Assembly (NCBI RefSeq): GCF_051659545.1
Contig: NZ_JBOFOR010000272.1
Location: 1 to 40,223, forward strand
Source: JBOFOR01 sp051659545
GTDB lineage: Bacteria > Bacillota > Clostridia > Peptostreptococcales > Peptostreptococcaceae
Direction: 5' to 3'
DNA length: 40,223 nucleotides
Part shown: positions 6,429-13,695 of the stretch, piece after piece
How positions within the stretch are numbered: position 1 is the stretch's first letter
Layout of the letters: each line of letters begins with the position of its first letter
The notes under the pieces: model-generated
Seen by the model: the letters and a program-made list of their open reading frames with translations, nothing else
Database searches by the model: none
Told to the model about the DNA's origin: nothing
Position numbers and translations under genes: made by a program

Positions 6429-7949
6429 ATGGATGATTTTATGGAAATTAAGAATAATAATCAAAGTAAAAATGCAAATGCAGATCTAGAAGAGTTGATA
6501 TTAGCATATGTATTTTTTTATATTAAACCTGAATATTTTTACCCTGTGTTAGAAATTGTTAATGAGAATCATTTCTTTTTCAGAGAGAACAAGCTTGTAT
6601 TCTTAGCATTGAAAGAAGCTCTGAAACAAGATATGCCATTGCATCCAAAAACAATTAGATATTTATTAAAGCCATCTGATTTTGCACATCTTGCAGATGA
6701 AAATTTACAGAAAAGCAGAGGGTTAGATCAATATTTTGCGAAATTGATGTCTAACGTAGAGCTTGGTGTATTTCATTTAGATATATACCAATTATGCATG
6801 AAATTAAAAGATTTATTCCTTAGAAGGAGAATCGACCAATACTCACACAAAACTTTGAAAGATATTGGTAATAATGCACTGAGTACTGACGAAGTTCTAG
6901 ACTCCATAGAAAAGAATGCTGTCGAAGTTAGGAAAGATAGCAACTTTGATAGCAATTTAAAATGTTTTCAAGATGTTGCAAGTGAGCAGTATAAAGAGAT
7001 ACAGAGATTGTTTAAAAGTGAGGACAAAATACCAAGTGGCGTAAGCACAGGTTTTTCTGATATTGATAAATTCATTGGTGGATTTGCTCCATCAGATCTG
7101 ATTATATTAGCAGGGCGTCCATCAATGGGGAAAACTGGACTTGCACTAAATATTGCTGTAAGAGCTAGCAAAGTAATATATGAGATGGAAATAAAAAGAC
7201 TACTTTCAGAATCAGAAAAAGATGGAGAGGAGAAAATCTCAAGAAAGAAACAATCCATATTAATTTTCTCCTTGGAAATGTCATCAGAACAACTGGCAAA
7301 CAGAGTTATTTCTATGGAGTCAGGGGTAAATTCATTTAAAATGCGTACTGGTAGGATAAAGCATGAAGAAATGGAGAGAGTATTACAGAGTGAACGCATT
7401 GTAAGCAATTTAGGAATTGATATCGATGATACGGGGGCTTTGAATATAAATACAATGAAAAGCACAGCAAGGCGTTTGTCTTTAGTAAAGGATGTAAAAT
7501 TGATAATTGTAGATTATCTGCAACTTCTTTCTACTGGAGTAAGCAAAAAATATGGGAGTAGGGAGCAGGAAGTTTCAACTATTACACAAGGTCTAAAAGC
7601 GATTGCAAAAGAATTGAAAATCCCAGTTTTAGCACTTTCACAATTATCACGTGCTGTAGAAACTAGAGAGGATAAAAGACCTCAATTATCAGATTTACGT
7701 GATTCGGGTTCTATTGAACAGGAAGCAGATTTGGTAATGTTTATATATAGAGAAGCTTATTATAAAATGAATAAACAACCAAAAGAAGGGACGCAACAGC
7801 ACGAACAATGGCAGTCGGAAATGAGTGGAATAGTAAATAAAGCTGAAATTATTATAGCAAAGCATCGTAATGGCCCAGTTGGGACAGTTTCACTGCATTT
7901 TGATCCTGATATAGTCACTTTTCATACTATTGATACACATCATTCTTAA
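6429..7949 (+). CDS. dnaB: Replicative DNA helicase, DnaB family
   Basis: Hexameric helicase that unwinds DNA at the phage fork. From ATG 6429 it is about 506 residues. The N-terminal DnaB domain lies at roughly 15-120 (ADLEELILAYVF onward), followed by the RecA-like motor: Walker A GRPSMGKT near 229-236, a short Lys/Glu insertion after it, Walker B LIIVDYLQLL near 358, LALSQLSR near 400 and the RDSGSIEQEAD segment. An in-frame start at 6390 would lie inside the leader stem; 6441, preceded by GGATGA, is an equally good start. It is followed after one base by the DciA-like gene, suggesting the pair act together. Confidence 0.95.
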   Translation: MDDFMEIKNNNQSKNANADLEELILAYVFFYIKPEYFYPVLEIVNENHFFFRENKLVFLALKEALKQDMPLHPKTIRYLLKPSDFAHLADENLQKSRGLDQYFAKLMSNVELGVFHLDIYQLCMKLKDLFLRRRIDQYSHKTLKDIGNNALSTDEVLDSIEKNAVEVRKDSNFDSNLKCFQDVASEQYKEIQRLFKSEDKIPSGVSTGFSDIDKFIGGFAPSDLIILAGRPSMGKTGLALNIAVRASKVIYEMEIKRLLSESEKDGEEKISRKKQSILIFSLEMSSEQLANRVISMESGVNSFKMRTGRIKHEEMERVLQSERIVSNLGIDIDDTGALNINTMKSTARRLSLVKDVKLIIVDYLQLLSTGVSKKYGSREQEVSTITQGLKAIAKELKIPVLALSQLSRAVETREDKRPQLSDLRDSGSIEQEADLVMFIYREAYYKMNKQPKEGTQQHEQWQSEMSGIVNKAEIIIAKHRNGPVGTVSLHFDPDIVTFHTIDTHHS

Positions 7950-7950
7950 T

Positions 7951-8391
7951 ATGGGAAAGGTTGGATCTGACAGCAAGAGTCTCAGAAGCATAAGACTGAG
8001 AACTGACTTCAAGATGATAAACTTGAGGTTTGGCAGGGATAGACCTAGATATGCAAGAAAAGGGCGGAGTGCAACCCATATTTCCGTATATTTAAAAGAC
8101 ATTTGTAAGAAAATAGCCCAAGATATTGGGTATGAAAGGATGATGATCTTGAGACATTGGAAAGATGCTTTTCCAAAAGAATATTACAGTGATATAGAAT
8201 TCTCACATCTTAGAGAGAATAAGTTTAATGTTTCACGTGAAACAAAAAACGAAGATGCAATTATATTATACATCAAATGTACAAATTCGTCTACAGGAAT
8301 GATGATATTTTATCAAAAAATAGAAATTATTGAGAAAATGGCTCGGATAATTGGATGTAGAAAAGTAGTCGATATAAAAATATCAAGATAA
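7951..8391 (+). CDS. DciA-like (DUF721) helicase-loader protein
   Basis: 146 residues from ATG 7951 (an upstream TTG start at 7930 would overlap dnaB). A basic N terminus leads to the DciA pattern: a helical HISVYLKDICKKIAQDIGYERM, the Trp in LRHWKDAFP, a beta strand with hydrophobic/charged alternation (AIILYIKCTNSS), a helix FYQKIEIIEKMARIIG and a final strand VVDIKIS. Cellular DciA proteins of many bacteria have this W-x-x-(I/V)-G...L-x-V-x-V...A...I-N-x-x-x-G...V-x-x-I order and recruit DnaB. Its place directly behind a phage dnaB supports a helicase-loading or helicase-recruiting role. The match is by eye; no invariant catalytic residue exists to test. Confidence 0.6.
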   Translation: MGKVGSDSKSLRSIRLRTDFKMINLRFGRDRPRYARKGRSATHISVYLKDICKKIAQDIGYERMMILRHWKDAFPKEYYSDIEFSHLRENKFNVSRETKNEDAIILYIKCTNSSTGMMIFYQKIEIIEKMARIIGCRKVVDIKISR

Positions 8392-8400
8392 TTACAGGAA

Positions 8401-8432
8401 GATTCAGTTATTCGAAAAATTCGAATAACTGC
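8401..8432. repeat. Palindromic direct repeat, left copy (candidate att or recombinase site)
   Basis: 32 bases identical to 11094-11125, with further matches to about 8442. The core (8405-8431) is a perfect palindrome: 12-bp arms CAGTTATTCGAA and TTCGAATAACTG around AAA. The two copies are in direct orientation and bracket the tyrosine integrase gene. Paired 10-12 bp arms round a short centre are what a tyrosine recombinase core site looks like. There is no T tract, so a terminator is unlikely. Confidence 0.7.
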
Positions 8433-8450
8433 CAGTGATGGAAAATTGGG

Positions 8451-8491
8451 ATATTGCCCCCCTCTTCCGCTATATTGACCCCCCCTCTTCC
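8451..8491. repeat. C-rich direct repeats beside the palindrome
   Basis: ATATTG followed by C6 then TCTTCC (8451-8468), and ATATTG-A-C7-TCTTCC (8472-8491). The spacing is 21 bases, two helical turns. The GC content is strikingly unlike the surroundings. Direct repeats next to a core palindrome would fit arm-type integrase sites, but they could also be protein-binding sites of another kind. Confidence 0.55.
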
Positions 8492-8504
8492 CATTTTAGT
8501 ATAA

Positions 8505-8546
8505 GATTGATAGAAGGGGAGGGGTGTTCACTTTTCCCTATCAATC
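8505..8546. terminator. Bidirectional hairpin between convergent genes
   Basis: GATTGATAG and CTATCAATC (perfect 9 bp), with further partial pairing of AGGGG and CCC inside. It sits between the end of the DciA-like gene and the stop codon of the leftward gene at 8541. T-rich sequence is present but not a clean T tract, so strength is uncertain. Confidence 0.5.
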
Positions 8547-8981
8547 ATCAAAAGCTCTGAACCTAACAATTTGATACAAACCATTGTCACTGATTGTCAA
8601 AACAACATTTGCTGGTAGATAGTCTGCTATTTCTTGATTGTCATACGAATAAAAATTTTTAATCAATTCGTCGTCTATCAATAGTCTCTTCTCACCTTCT
8701 TTGTATGATTTTTTTTCTCTATGATGCATTATAGATAATTGAGCACCTGAAAATACACCATAACAATTCCAAATCTGATTCAGAAAATCTTGTATAGCTA
8801 CCTCTTCTTCAAAGATATTTTTTCCTCTAAGCCCTAAATACCAGCAATAACTATAATTGATTAACAGCGATACTTTTTCCTTGCTATCAGATTCTTTTAA
8901 TTTATTTGTAAAAAAATCTACTATTTTTTCTATATTTGACTCTAACCCGTCTTCCAGTGAACTATCTTTCTTTTTGACCAT
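8541..8981 (-). CDS. Unknown 146-aa protein in the integrase segment
   Basis: ATG 8981 (MVKKKDSSLEDG) is preferred because AGAGGA stands 6 bases before it; a TTG start at 8996 is longer but less likely. The protein is acidic and helical, with a Trp/Cys/Tyr-rich middle (YCWYLGLRGKNIF) and a short beta-like C terminus. No family recognised. It lies with the membrane-protein gene 9086-9556 on the - strand, inside the segment bracketed by the palindromic repeats, so it may be cargo of that segment. Confidence 0.65.
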   Translation of the reverse strand: MVKKKDSSLEDGLESNIEKIVDFFTNKLKESDSKEKVSLLINYSYCWYLGLRGKNIFEEEVAIQDFLNQIWNCYGVFSGAQLSIMHHREKKSYKEGEKRLLIDDELIKNFYSYDNQEIADYLPANVVLTISDNGLYQIVRFRAFDD

Positions 8982-9085
8982 TTCTAATCCTCTCAATCGT
9001 TTTTGCTATTCACCTTTCGCTTTCTAGCATTTCTTCTACTACCATTCTCTTTCTTTTTGATGGCAAAATACATATAGGAATGTCC

Positions 9086-9556
9086 TTAGGAATGTCCTTT
9101 AATTTTTCTTTTTTTAGAAAACTCACAAATCTTAATACATATACTTGTTACGTAGAAGAAAAACAAACTGTAGATTATGCAAAAGCCTTTTGGAGCAAAA
9201 TACGATGGGATTTTGTAGAATATTAAAAAACAAAACAATGATATGTGAACCCACTCTGCCCATGTGAGACCCTTTAATACTTCCATTATTGATATATTAT
9301 CATCCTGCGGTGGTTTCACTTTGTCCAAAAAAGATCTTATTAAGAAAAGAAGAAAGTGAATTAGTTGTGTAATTATCACATACCCTTTTGGAGTCAAAAA
9401 GTGAACTAATACAACCCATGCTAAGCGTTTAATAGTTCTTAGACGTTTCTTAGTATTTATGCTTGTTTTATTTTCAGAAATATTACAACCATCTTCAATG
9501 CTGTGATAGACATTGCAAAATTTGCATTCTTCTAAGTGTTTTACTTTTTCACGCAT
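9086..9556 (-). CDS. Membrane protein with an N-terminal Cys/His cluster
   Basis: 156 residues. The first 25 contain C-x2-C, two His and a further Cys (ECKFCNVYHSIEDGCN), which could bind a metal. Three to four hydrophobic membrane segments follow (around 45-75 and 100-145). Family not recognised. A -10-like TATAAT on this strand near 9594 could drive it and the 8541-8981 gene. It is divergent from the integrase. Superinfection exclusion or another lysogenic-conversion function is possible for a membrane protein in this position, but is a guess. Confidence 0.65.
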   Translation of the reverse strand: MREKVKHLEECKFCNVYHSIEDGCNISENKTSINTKKRLRTIKRLAWVVLVHFLTPKGYVIITQLIHFLLFLIRSFLDKVKPPQDDNISIMEVLKGLTWAEWVHISLFCFLIFYKIPSYFAPKGFCIIYSLFFFYVTSICIKICEFSKKRKIKGHS

Positions 9557-9634
9557 TCTAATTTTAGTTCACGATAGATAATTCTTACTTATATTATATC
9601 TATTTCACTTCCAAAAATACGAATTTTTGCAAAA

Positions 9635-9756
9635 TTAGTACTATAATTAGTACTAAAGTAGCCCTGCAAAATATATAGATAAATTTTACCCCCAATAAAT
9701 GGATAGAATAAGGGTGAAATTTACTATATTATAGAATACTGATAGTATTGTATAAT
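9635..9756 (+). promoter_or_regulatory. Integrase promoter with stacked inverted repeats
   Basis: The region holds TTAGTAC/GTACTAA (9635-9656), AAATTTTACCC/GGGTGAAATTT (9681-9722, one mismatch) and AATACT-GAT-AGTATT (9735-9749). The last abuts the -10 TATAAT at 9751-9756, with an expected start near 9763. Repeats of this kind are likely operators for the phage regulators or integrase binding sites. Confidence 0.5.
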
Positions 9757-9784
9757 ATAGATTGCGGGTTAATATTAAAAATTT

Positions 9785-10873
9785 ATGATTACAAAAATTA
9801 CAAAAAGTAAAAAATACAGTAATGTGTACTACCACACCTTAAAAGGTGATAAGAAATATTTTTTTAGATATAGTAAAGATGGAAAATATTATAGAAAAAT
9901 AGTGGGATTGGAATCTAATGGAATCACAGAAAAATTCTGTTATGAGCAATTTCTCTCTAATCTAGTAGAAAAAAAAGAAAAAAGAAAGAATTTCACCTTC
10001 AATGAAATAGCAGAATTCTACTTTCAATCTAGACCCATATACGCAACCTCCGTAAAATATTATCACCAAATCTACCTAAGTAGAGTTTCTCACTCTCACT
10101 TAGGTAATATGTATATATCTGATATTACCAAAACCCATATACAAGAATGGCAAAAAATGATCTTGCGAAAACATAAGATATCAAAATCTTCTATTAACTT
10201 ATATACAAAAGTACTGAGTGCTATTGCAAATTACGCAATCAAAAATGACTACCATACAGGTAAGAACATATTCTTACTATGCAAACTTCCTAAAAGCGAA
10301 GTCATAAGAGAAAGATTCCTCACGAAGGGTGAAATTTCTTTGTTGCTGTCTACCGTGAAACCAGAAAGTACTTTATATTTTTTTGTGTTGCTTGCATTAT
10401 CTACTGGGGCAAGGGTGCAGTCAATTTTAAATATTAGAAAAAAAGATGTTAATTTCTCGCAATCCTATGTGAATATTAGAGATACAAAAAATAGCTCTAC
10501 ATACAAAGCCTTCTTTGCAGAAGAATTAGCCAATCTGCTAAAAGAGTCCTGTGATTCACTAGATGATCCAAATTCATATATTTTAAAGGAAAAGACAGGG
10601 ATTAATTCTAAAATCTCCGTTAAATTAAAAAAAATATTAGATGAATTATTTAATAAAAATCTAGACAGGAAAGATTCTGTTAATAGGGTGGTGATACACA
10701 CTTTTAGACATACTTTCGCCTCACACCTAGCTATCCAAGGTGTACCTATTATAAAAATCCAAGCTTTGCTAAATCACAAAAACATCCAAATGACGATGAG
10801 GTACGCAAAGCTAGAGCCTGATGCTGGTAAATCCGAAGCTATCGAGCTTGCAAGGGGGTTTTTTGCTTCTTGA
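9785..10873 (+). CDS. int: Tyrosine site-specific recombinase (phage integrase)
   Basis: 362 residues, typical for phage integrases. A basic N-terminal arm-binding-like domain (1-60) and a SAM-like core-binding domain (about 65-170) lead to the catalytic domain. Expected residues are visible: Arg in STGARVQSI (near 209), His-x-x-Arg in HTFRHTF (near 305-308), the later His in LLNHKNIQ (near 330) and the nucleophile Tyr in MRYAKLEP (near 340). It integrates or excises DNA between attP and attB. It has its own promoter with inverted repeats, and is bracketed by the 8401 and 11094 palindromic direct repeats. Confidence 0.95.
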   Translation: MITKITKSKKYSNVYYHTLKGDKKYFFRYSKDGKYYRKIVGLESNGITEKFCYEQFLSNLVEKKEKRKNFTFNEIAEFYFQSRPIYATSVKYYHQIYLSRVSHSHLGNMYISDITKTHIQEWQKMILRKHKISKSSINLYTKVLSAIANYAIKNDYHTGKNIFLLCKLPKSEVIRERFLTKGEISLLLSTVKPESTLYFFVLLALSTGARVQSILNIRKKDVNFSQSYVNIRDTKNSSTYKAFFAEELANLLKESCDSLDDPNSYILKEKTGINSKISVKLKKILDELFNKNLDRKDSVNRVVIHTFRHTFASHLAIQGVPIIKIQALLNHKNIQMTMRYAKLEPDAGKSEAIELARGFFAS

Positions 10874-10930
10874 ATAATCCTCTTCCGCACTAAAAAGGAT
10901 TCCTACTATATTTTTTCCATCAGGAAAAAG

Positions 10931-10959
10931 TTGCAATCACAGAATAATTCGACTATAAT
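10931..10959 (+). promoter_or_regulatory. Promoter for the PRPP-synthetase-like gene
   Basis: TTGCAA (10931-10936), 17-base spacer, TATAAT (10954-10959). The expected start near 10966 leaves a leader of about 100 bases containing CAATTGC/GCAGTTG and ending in a GAGGGGAG ribosome binding site. Confidence 0.6.
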
Positions 10960-11063
10960 ATCACTGCAATTGCATAATAGCAGTTGTAATAGCATCAATG
11001 CTTTTTAGTATTTCTTCATAAAAAAATTATAAAAAATAAAAACTAGGGCTTTCGAGGGGAGTT

Positions 11064-12350
11064 GTGAAAACAGCTTCCTACCGAATTATGGGGGATTCAG
11101 TTATTCGAAAAATTCGAATAACTGCTAGTGGTGGAATTTTGCATCCACTATTATTGGTTCATAGAATATTCACGGAACAAAAAATGATTAAAATAATAAG
11201 CAAAGCAAAAAAAAGACATAGGTATGTGTACCTTTGTAGTCCATATGTTTATAGCAATCTAGATGCTAAAACTATTGAGAACAATAGAGAAAAAGGGATA
11301 CTCACCACTCAATGGAGCACAGTACAATATCCAAGTGGGGAATTCTTACCTACACTAGCCGAGGATTTTTATAACGAAATTAAGACTGGGGCGATAACAA
11401 AGCTGGATGTTCTAGTATATACAACTACCGCTTGTAATCAAGATGTGTTAGAGATATTCTTTCTCCAAGAGCATATAGTAGAGCTCTTAAACCAAATCAA
11501 TCAAGACAAAATCTGTGTCACTTTTGCATATCACTTTTTTCACCTTAGATTTGGAAGACTAGATCGAAGTTTCGACAAACTGGGTTTAGATTGCGTTCCT
11601 AATAGGGCGGTTATCAAATTACTCACTACTATGTACGAAGTATCTAGTGATCATGATAAAGATTTCGAAATTCACAAAACATTCTGTGTTGAACATCATC
11701 ATTCAGCTAATAATTTGTTTAAAAATGATTACATTGATGATGTGTCTGAAAACGATTATTGGACAAAATCCTATCTATTTTTAGAAAAAATAAAAGAAGA
11801 GATATTAAAACCACACCATTTTATAGTGGCTTGTGACACAGGAGTTGCGTTGGATGTAATTAATTTGGCAGGAGATAACATTATGATATGCGATTCACTG
11901 AGAACTTTCGAAATCACTCAGGGTAAAAGATTGCCACAAGGTCATTGTTTCCATGACAAAAGAACTAGAAATTTCGATTGGGCTGTACTAAAAAAAGTAC
12001 GGACTGGCGTAGGAGAAACTCAAATTGTCGGTTTAGAAAAAACATATGACGAACTATGCACACTTCACGACAGAGATTTTGTTTTGATAGATGATATGGT
12101 CGATGGTGGAAATACTTTGCTAAATGCTGTGAATTTTCTACATGAGAACGGTGCTAAGAGTATTATAGCATGTGTCACCCATGGGGTACTTACAGGTAAT
12201 GCTGTAGAGAAGATTACTAACTGTGAGTATTTAGACAAATTATATATATCTAATTCTCTACCACAGAAACAGGCGGTACTCGATTGTGCTAAAATAGAAA
12301 TAATTGATATTATCAACTCACAGATTAGTGAGGATATGGCAAGGCACTAA
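11064..12350 (+). CDS. PRPP-synthetase-like phosphoribosyltransferase-fold protein
   Basis: 428 residues from GTG 11064, chosen for the strong GAGGGGAG 4 bases upstream; ATG 11185 would remove a leader segment that includes the palindromic repeat. The order matches ribose-phosphate pyrophosphokinases: an N-terminal half with YPSGEF (compare FPDGE) and FGRLDR near 163 (compare YARQDR, ATP/dimer site), and a C-terminal half with the PRPP-binding loop VLIDDMVDGGNT near 340, followed by ENGAKSIIACVTHGVLTGNA (compare GAK..ya.aTHgvlsg.A). The loop has Gly where Thr/Ser is usual. Possible roles are PRPP or nucleotide/NAD supply, or a related pyrophosphate transfer. It overlaps the convergent HTH gene by 4 bases. 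Confidence 0.75.
   Translation: MKTASYRIMGDSVIRKIRITASGGILHPLLLVHRIFTEQKMIKIISKAKKRHRYVYLCSPYVYSNLDAKTIENNREKGILTTQWSTVQYPSGEFLPTLAEDFYNEIKTGAITKLDVLVYTTTACNQDVLEIFFLQEHIVELLNQINQDKICVTFAYHFFHLRFGRLDRSFDKLGLDCVPNRAVIKLLTTMYEVSSDHDKDFEIHKTFCVEHHHSANNLFKNDYIDDVSENDYWTKSYLFLEKIKEEILKPHHFIVACDTGVALDVINLAGDNIMICDSLRTFEITQGKRLPQGHCFHDKRTRNFDWAVLKKVRTGVGETQIVGLEKTYDELCTLHDRDFVLIDDMVDGGNTLLNAVNFLHENGAKSIIACVTHGVLTGNAVEKITNCEYLDKLYISNSLPQKQAVLDCAKIEIIDIINSQISEDMARH
11094..11125. repeat. Palindromic direct repeat, right copy (candidate att or recombinase site)
   Basis: Identical to 8401-8432; palindrome core at 11098-11124. It lies 221 bases after the integrase stop, the usual neighbourhood of attP. 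It also falls in frame inside the N terminus of the PRPP-synthetase-like gene, where it encodes SVIRKIRIT. A second weaker inverted repeat (TAGTGG/CCACTA) follows. Confidence 0.7.
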
Positions 12351-12607
12351 TCTTCTATTTCACTATTTTGCATTGTGAACTTGTTGTCTACCATTGTGAT
12401 CAATTTGCTAACTGGATAGTTATAGTATTTGCACAACAAATACACACCTTGAAAAGAAGCTTTCATGTCACCTTTTTCCCAATGGAATAGACAGGAAATA
12501 GTTATTCCGGCTTCTTTGCAGACTTCAGAGCGGGTTTTTCCCATTTCACAACGGATTGAAGCTAATTTTCTTCCCACTAATTTGTTAAATTCTTTTTCGT
12601 TTTCCAT
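12347..12607 (-). CDS. Cro/CI-type HTH regulator
   Basis: 86 residues. The helix-turn-helix of the XRE/HTH_3 type spans about 13-60: VGRKLASIRCEMGKTRSEVCKEAGITISCLFHWEKG. Such small proteins are phage repressors or Cro-like regulators. It is transcribed away from the Bet gene; its own -10 TGTATAAT (complement, near 12618-12623) lies beside the 14-bp operator-like palindrome at 12626-12639, suggesting autoregulation and control of the recombination promoter. It overlaps the end of the PRPP-synthetase-like gene by 4 bases. Confidence 0.85.
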   Translation of the reverse strand: MENEKEFNKLVGRKLASIRCEMGKTRSEVCKEAGITISCLFHWEKGDMKASFQGVYLLCKYYNYPVSKLITMVDNKFTMQNSEIED

Positions 12608-12625
12608 GTATTAATAATATTATAC

Positions 12626-12639
12626 ATTCTAATCAGAAT
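12626..12639. promoter_or_regulatory. Operator-like palindrome in the regulator/Bet divergent region
   Basis: ATTCT-AATC-AGAAT, perfect 5-bp arms, between -10 and -35 positions of the leftward promoter of the HTH gene. This is the size and position of an autoregulatory operator. Confidence 0.5.
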
Positions 12640-12646
12640 CAACAAA

Positions 12647-12682
12647 ATTTTATTGAATTTTATTGAATTTTATTGAATTTTG
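12647..12682. repeat. Three and a half tandem 10-bp repeats (ATTTTATTGA)
   Basis: ATTTTATTGA occurs three times in perfect tandem (12647-12676), then ATTTTG. The 10-bp period puts each unit on the same helix face. The last unit contributes TTGAAT, a usable -35 sixteen bases before TATAAT at 12695-12700. Cooperative regulator binding or intrinsic DNA curvature is likely; replication iterons are possible. Confidence 0.6.
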
Positions 12683-12694
12683 TAATAAAAATGA

Positions 12695-12826
12695 TATAAT
12701 TGTACTAAGAAGAGAACACAGTTTGACTACGACAAAAAGTGTTCCATGGAGCGGTTTTTCATGGAGATGATAATCCGCCCTACGATTAAACTATAATAAT
12801 ATTCCTAACAAATCAAGTTCTCTTCT
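12695..12826 (+). ncRNA. Structured 5' leader of the Bet gene with its promoter (leader B)
   Basis: Extended -10 TGATATAAT (TATAAT at 12695-12700) predicts a start near 12707. From there AGAAGAGAAC (12708-12717) pairs perfectly over 10 bp with GTTCTCTTCT (12817-12826), enclosing about 100 bases. The same 5' arm contains GAACAC (12714-12719), which can instead pair locally with GTGTTC (12739-12744); the two pairings exclude each other. Another internal stem is GGAGCGG with CCGCCC (one bulge). The 3' arm ends 26 bases before ATG 12853. Confidence 0.6.
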
Positions 12827-12852
12827 GTTATTTAATATTGAAATTATAAATT

Positions 12853-13695
12853 ATGGATAATTATATAGAGAATAATTGTGAACCTGAAGATGCAAATAAC
12901 ACGGGTGTAACAGTAGAAGAGAAATACAAAAAATTATACGAGGAATACAGCAAAATTCACAATAAATATAAGAGTCTTTTGGAAGAAAATATTAATTTAA
13001 AAGAATCCATCGTGAACAGTGAATCGCTATTACCCGTACCTAATTTAAAAAACAATGAGCTTTCTAATTTTAACAAAGAATCATCATTTTTGACGACGAT
13101 AGATCCTGAGATGACAACTACACAGAGAATATTAAAATACAAATATCCGAAAATTAGCATTGAAAATGCAGATCTCTGTTTCATTCATGCTTTAATTAAG
13201 CAAAATAATTTTGATTTGCTATCAAATGATATTTACGTTACGGAGTTCAAAGGGAGAATCACCACGATGATCTCGATCAAAGGACTCAGGAAGATTGCAA
13301 GTAGGAACATGAACTACTCACTAACCATTTTGTTTGTTATTAGACTTTCTGATGGTTCTTTGCAAAAAACTGATATTATTGATGGTACGGACAATCTAGT
13401 AGGTTGTAAAGCTACAGTAGACTATTACGATAAAGATAAAAACACATTCACTGTTTCACGCTATGTAAAATTAAAAGACTATGATACAAAAAATAATTTG
13501 TGGGTTTCGAAAAAAACAGAAATGATACAAAAAGTAGCAGAAGCCTCCGTGTTACGGGCAGTATGTCCTGAGACATCTTCTTTATATTTAAAAGAAGAAT
13601 TTGACAAATGTGAAAAGGATGCTAAACAACCAAAACAAATTATCGATACAACTGACAAAGAACCTAAAAATGTTACTTCTGACCGCGAACAATGA
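12853..13695 (+). CDS. bet: Phage recombination protein Bet (RecT-family annealing protein)
   Basis: Single-strand DNA annealing protein that pairs with an exonuclease for recombination. 280 residues. The N-terminal 15-60 region is a coiled coil not typical of the family. The Bet core starts near 95 with the pattern CFIHALIKQNNFDLLSNDIY, then TTMISIKGLRKIASR (compare vsIDGlRklAer). It ends with the W-x-x-K-x-x-M-x-x-K-x-A-x-A-x-x-L-R motif (SKKTEMIQKVAEASVLRAVCP) and LYLKEEF. Its stop overlaps the start of the exonuclease gene (ATGA), indicating translational coupling. The structured leader and divergent HTH regulator point to early control. Confidence 0.85.
   Translation: MDNYIENNCEPEDANNTGVTVEEKYKKLYEEYSKIHNKYKSLLEENINLKESIVNSESLLPVPNLKNNELSNFNKESSFLTTIDPEMTTTQRILKYKYPKISIENADLCFIHALIKQNNFDLLSNDIYVTEFKGRITTMISIKGLRKIASRNMNYSLTILFVIRLSDGSLQKTDIIDGTDNLVGCKATVDYYDKDKNTFTVSRYVKLKDYDTKNNLWVSKKTEMIQKVAEASVLRAVCPETSSLYLKEEFDKCEKDAKQPKQIIDTTDKEPKNVTSDREQ

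Noticed and set aside
8405..8431. Telomere-resolvase hairpin site
   Set aside because: The palindrome is too short, is present twice in direct orientation, and no protelomerase-like gene is seen; a tyrosine integrase is adjacent instead.
12708..12826. Known riboswitch class in leader B
   Set aside because: The sequence does not show the conserved core of any riboswitch I know; only the general two-fold layout is supported.
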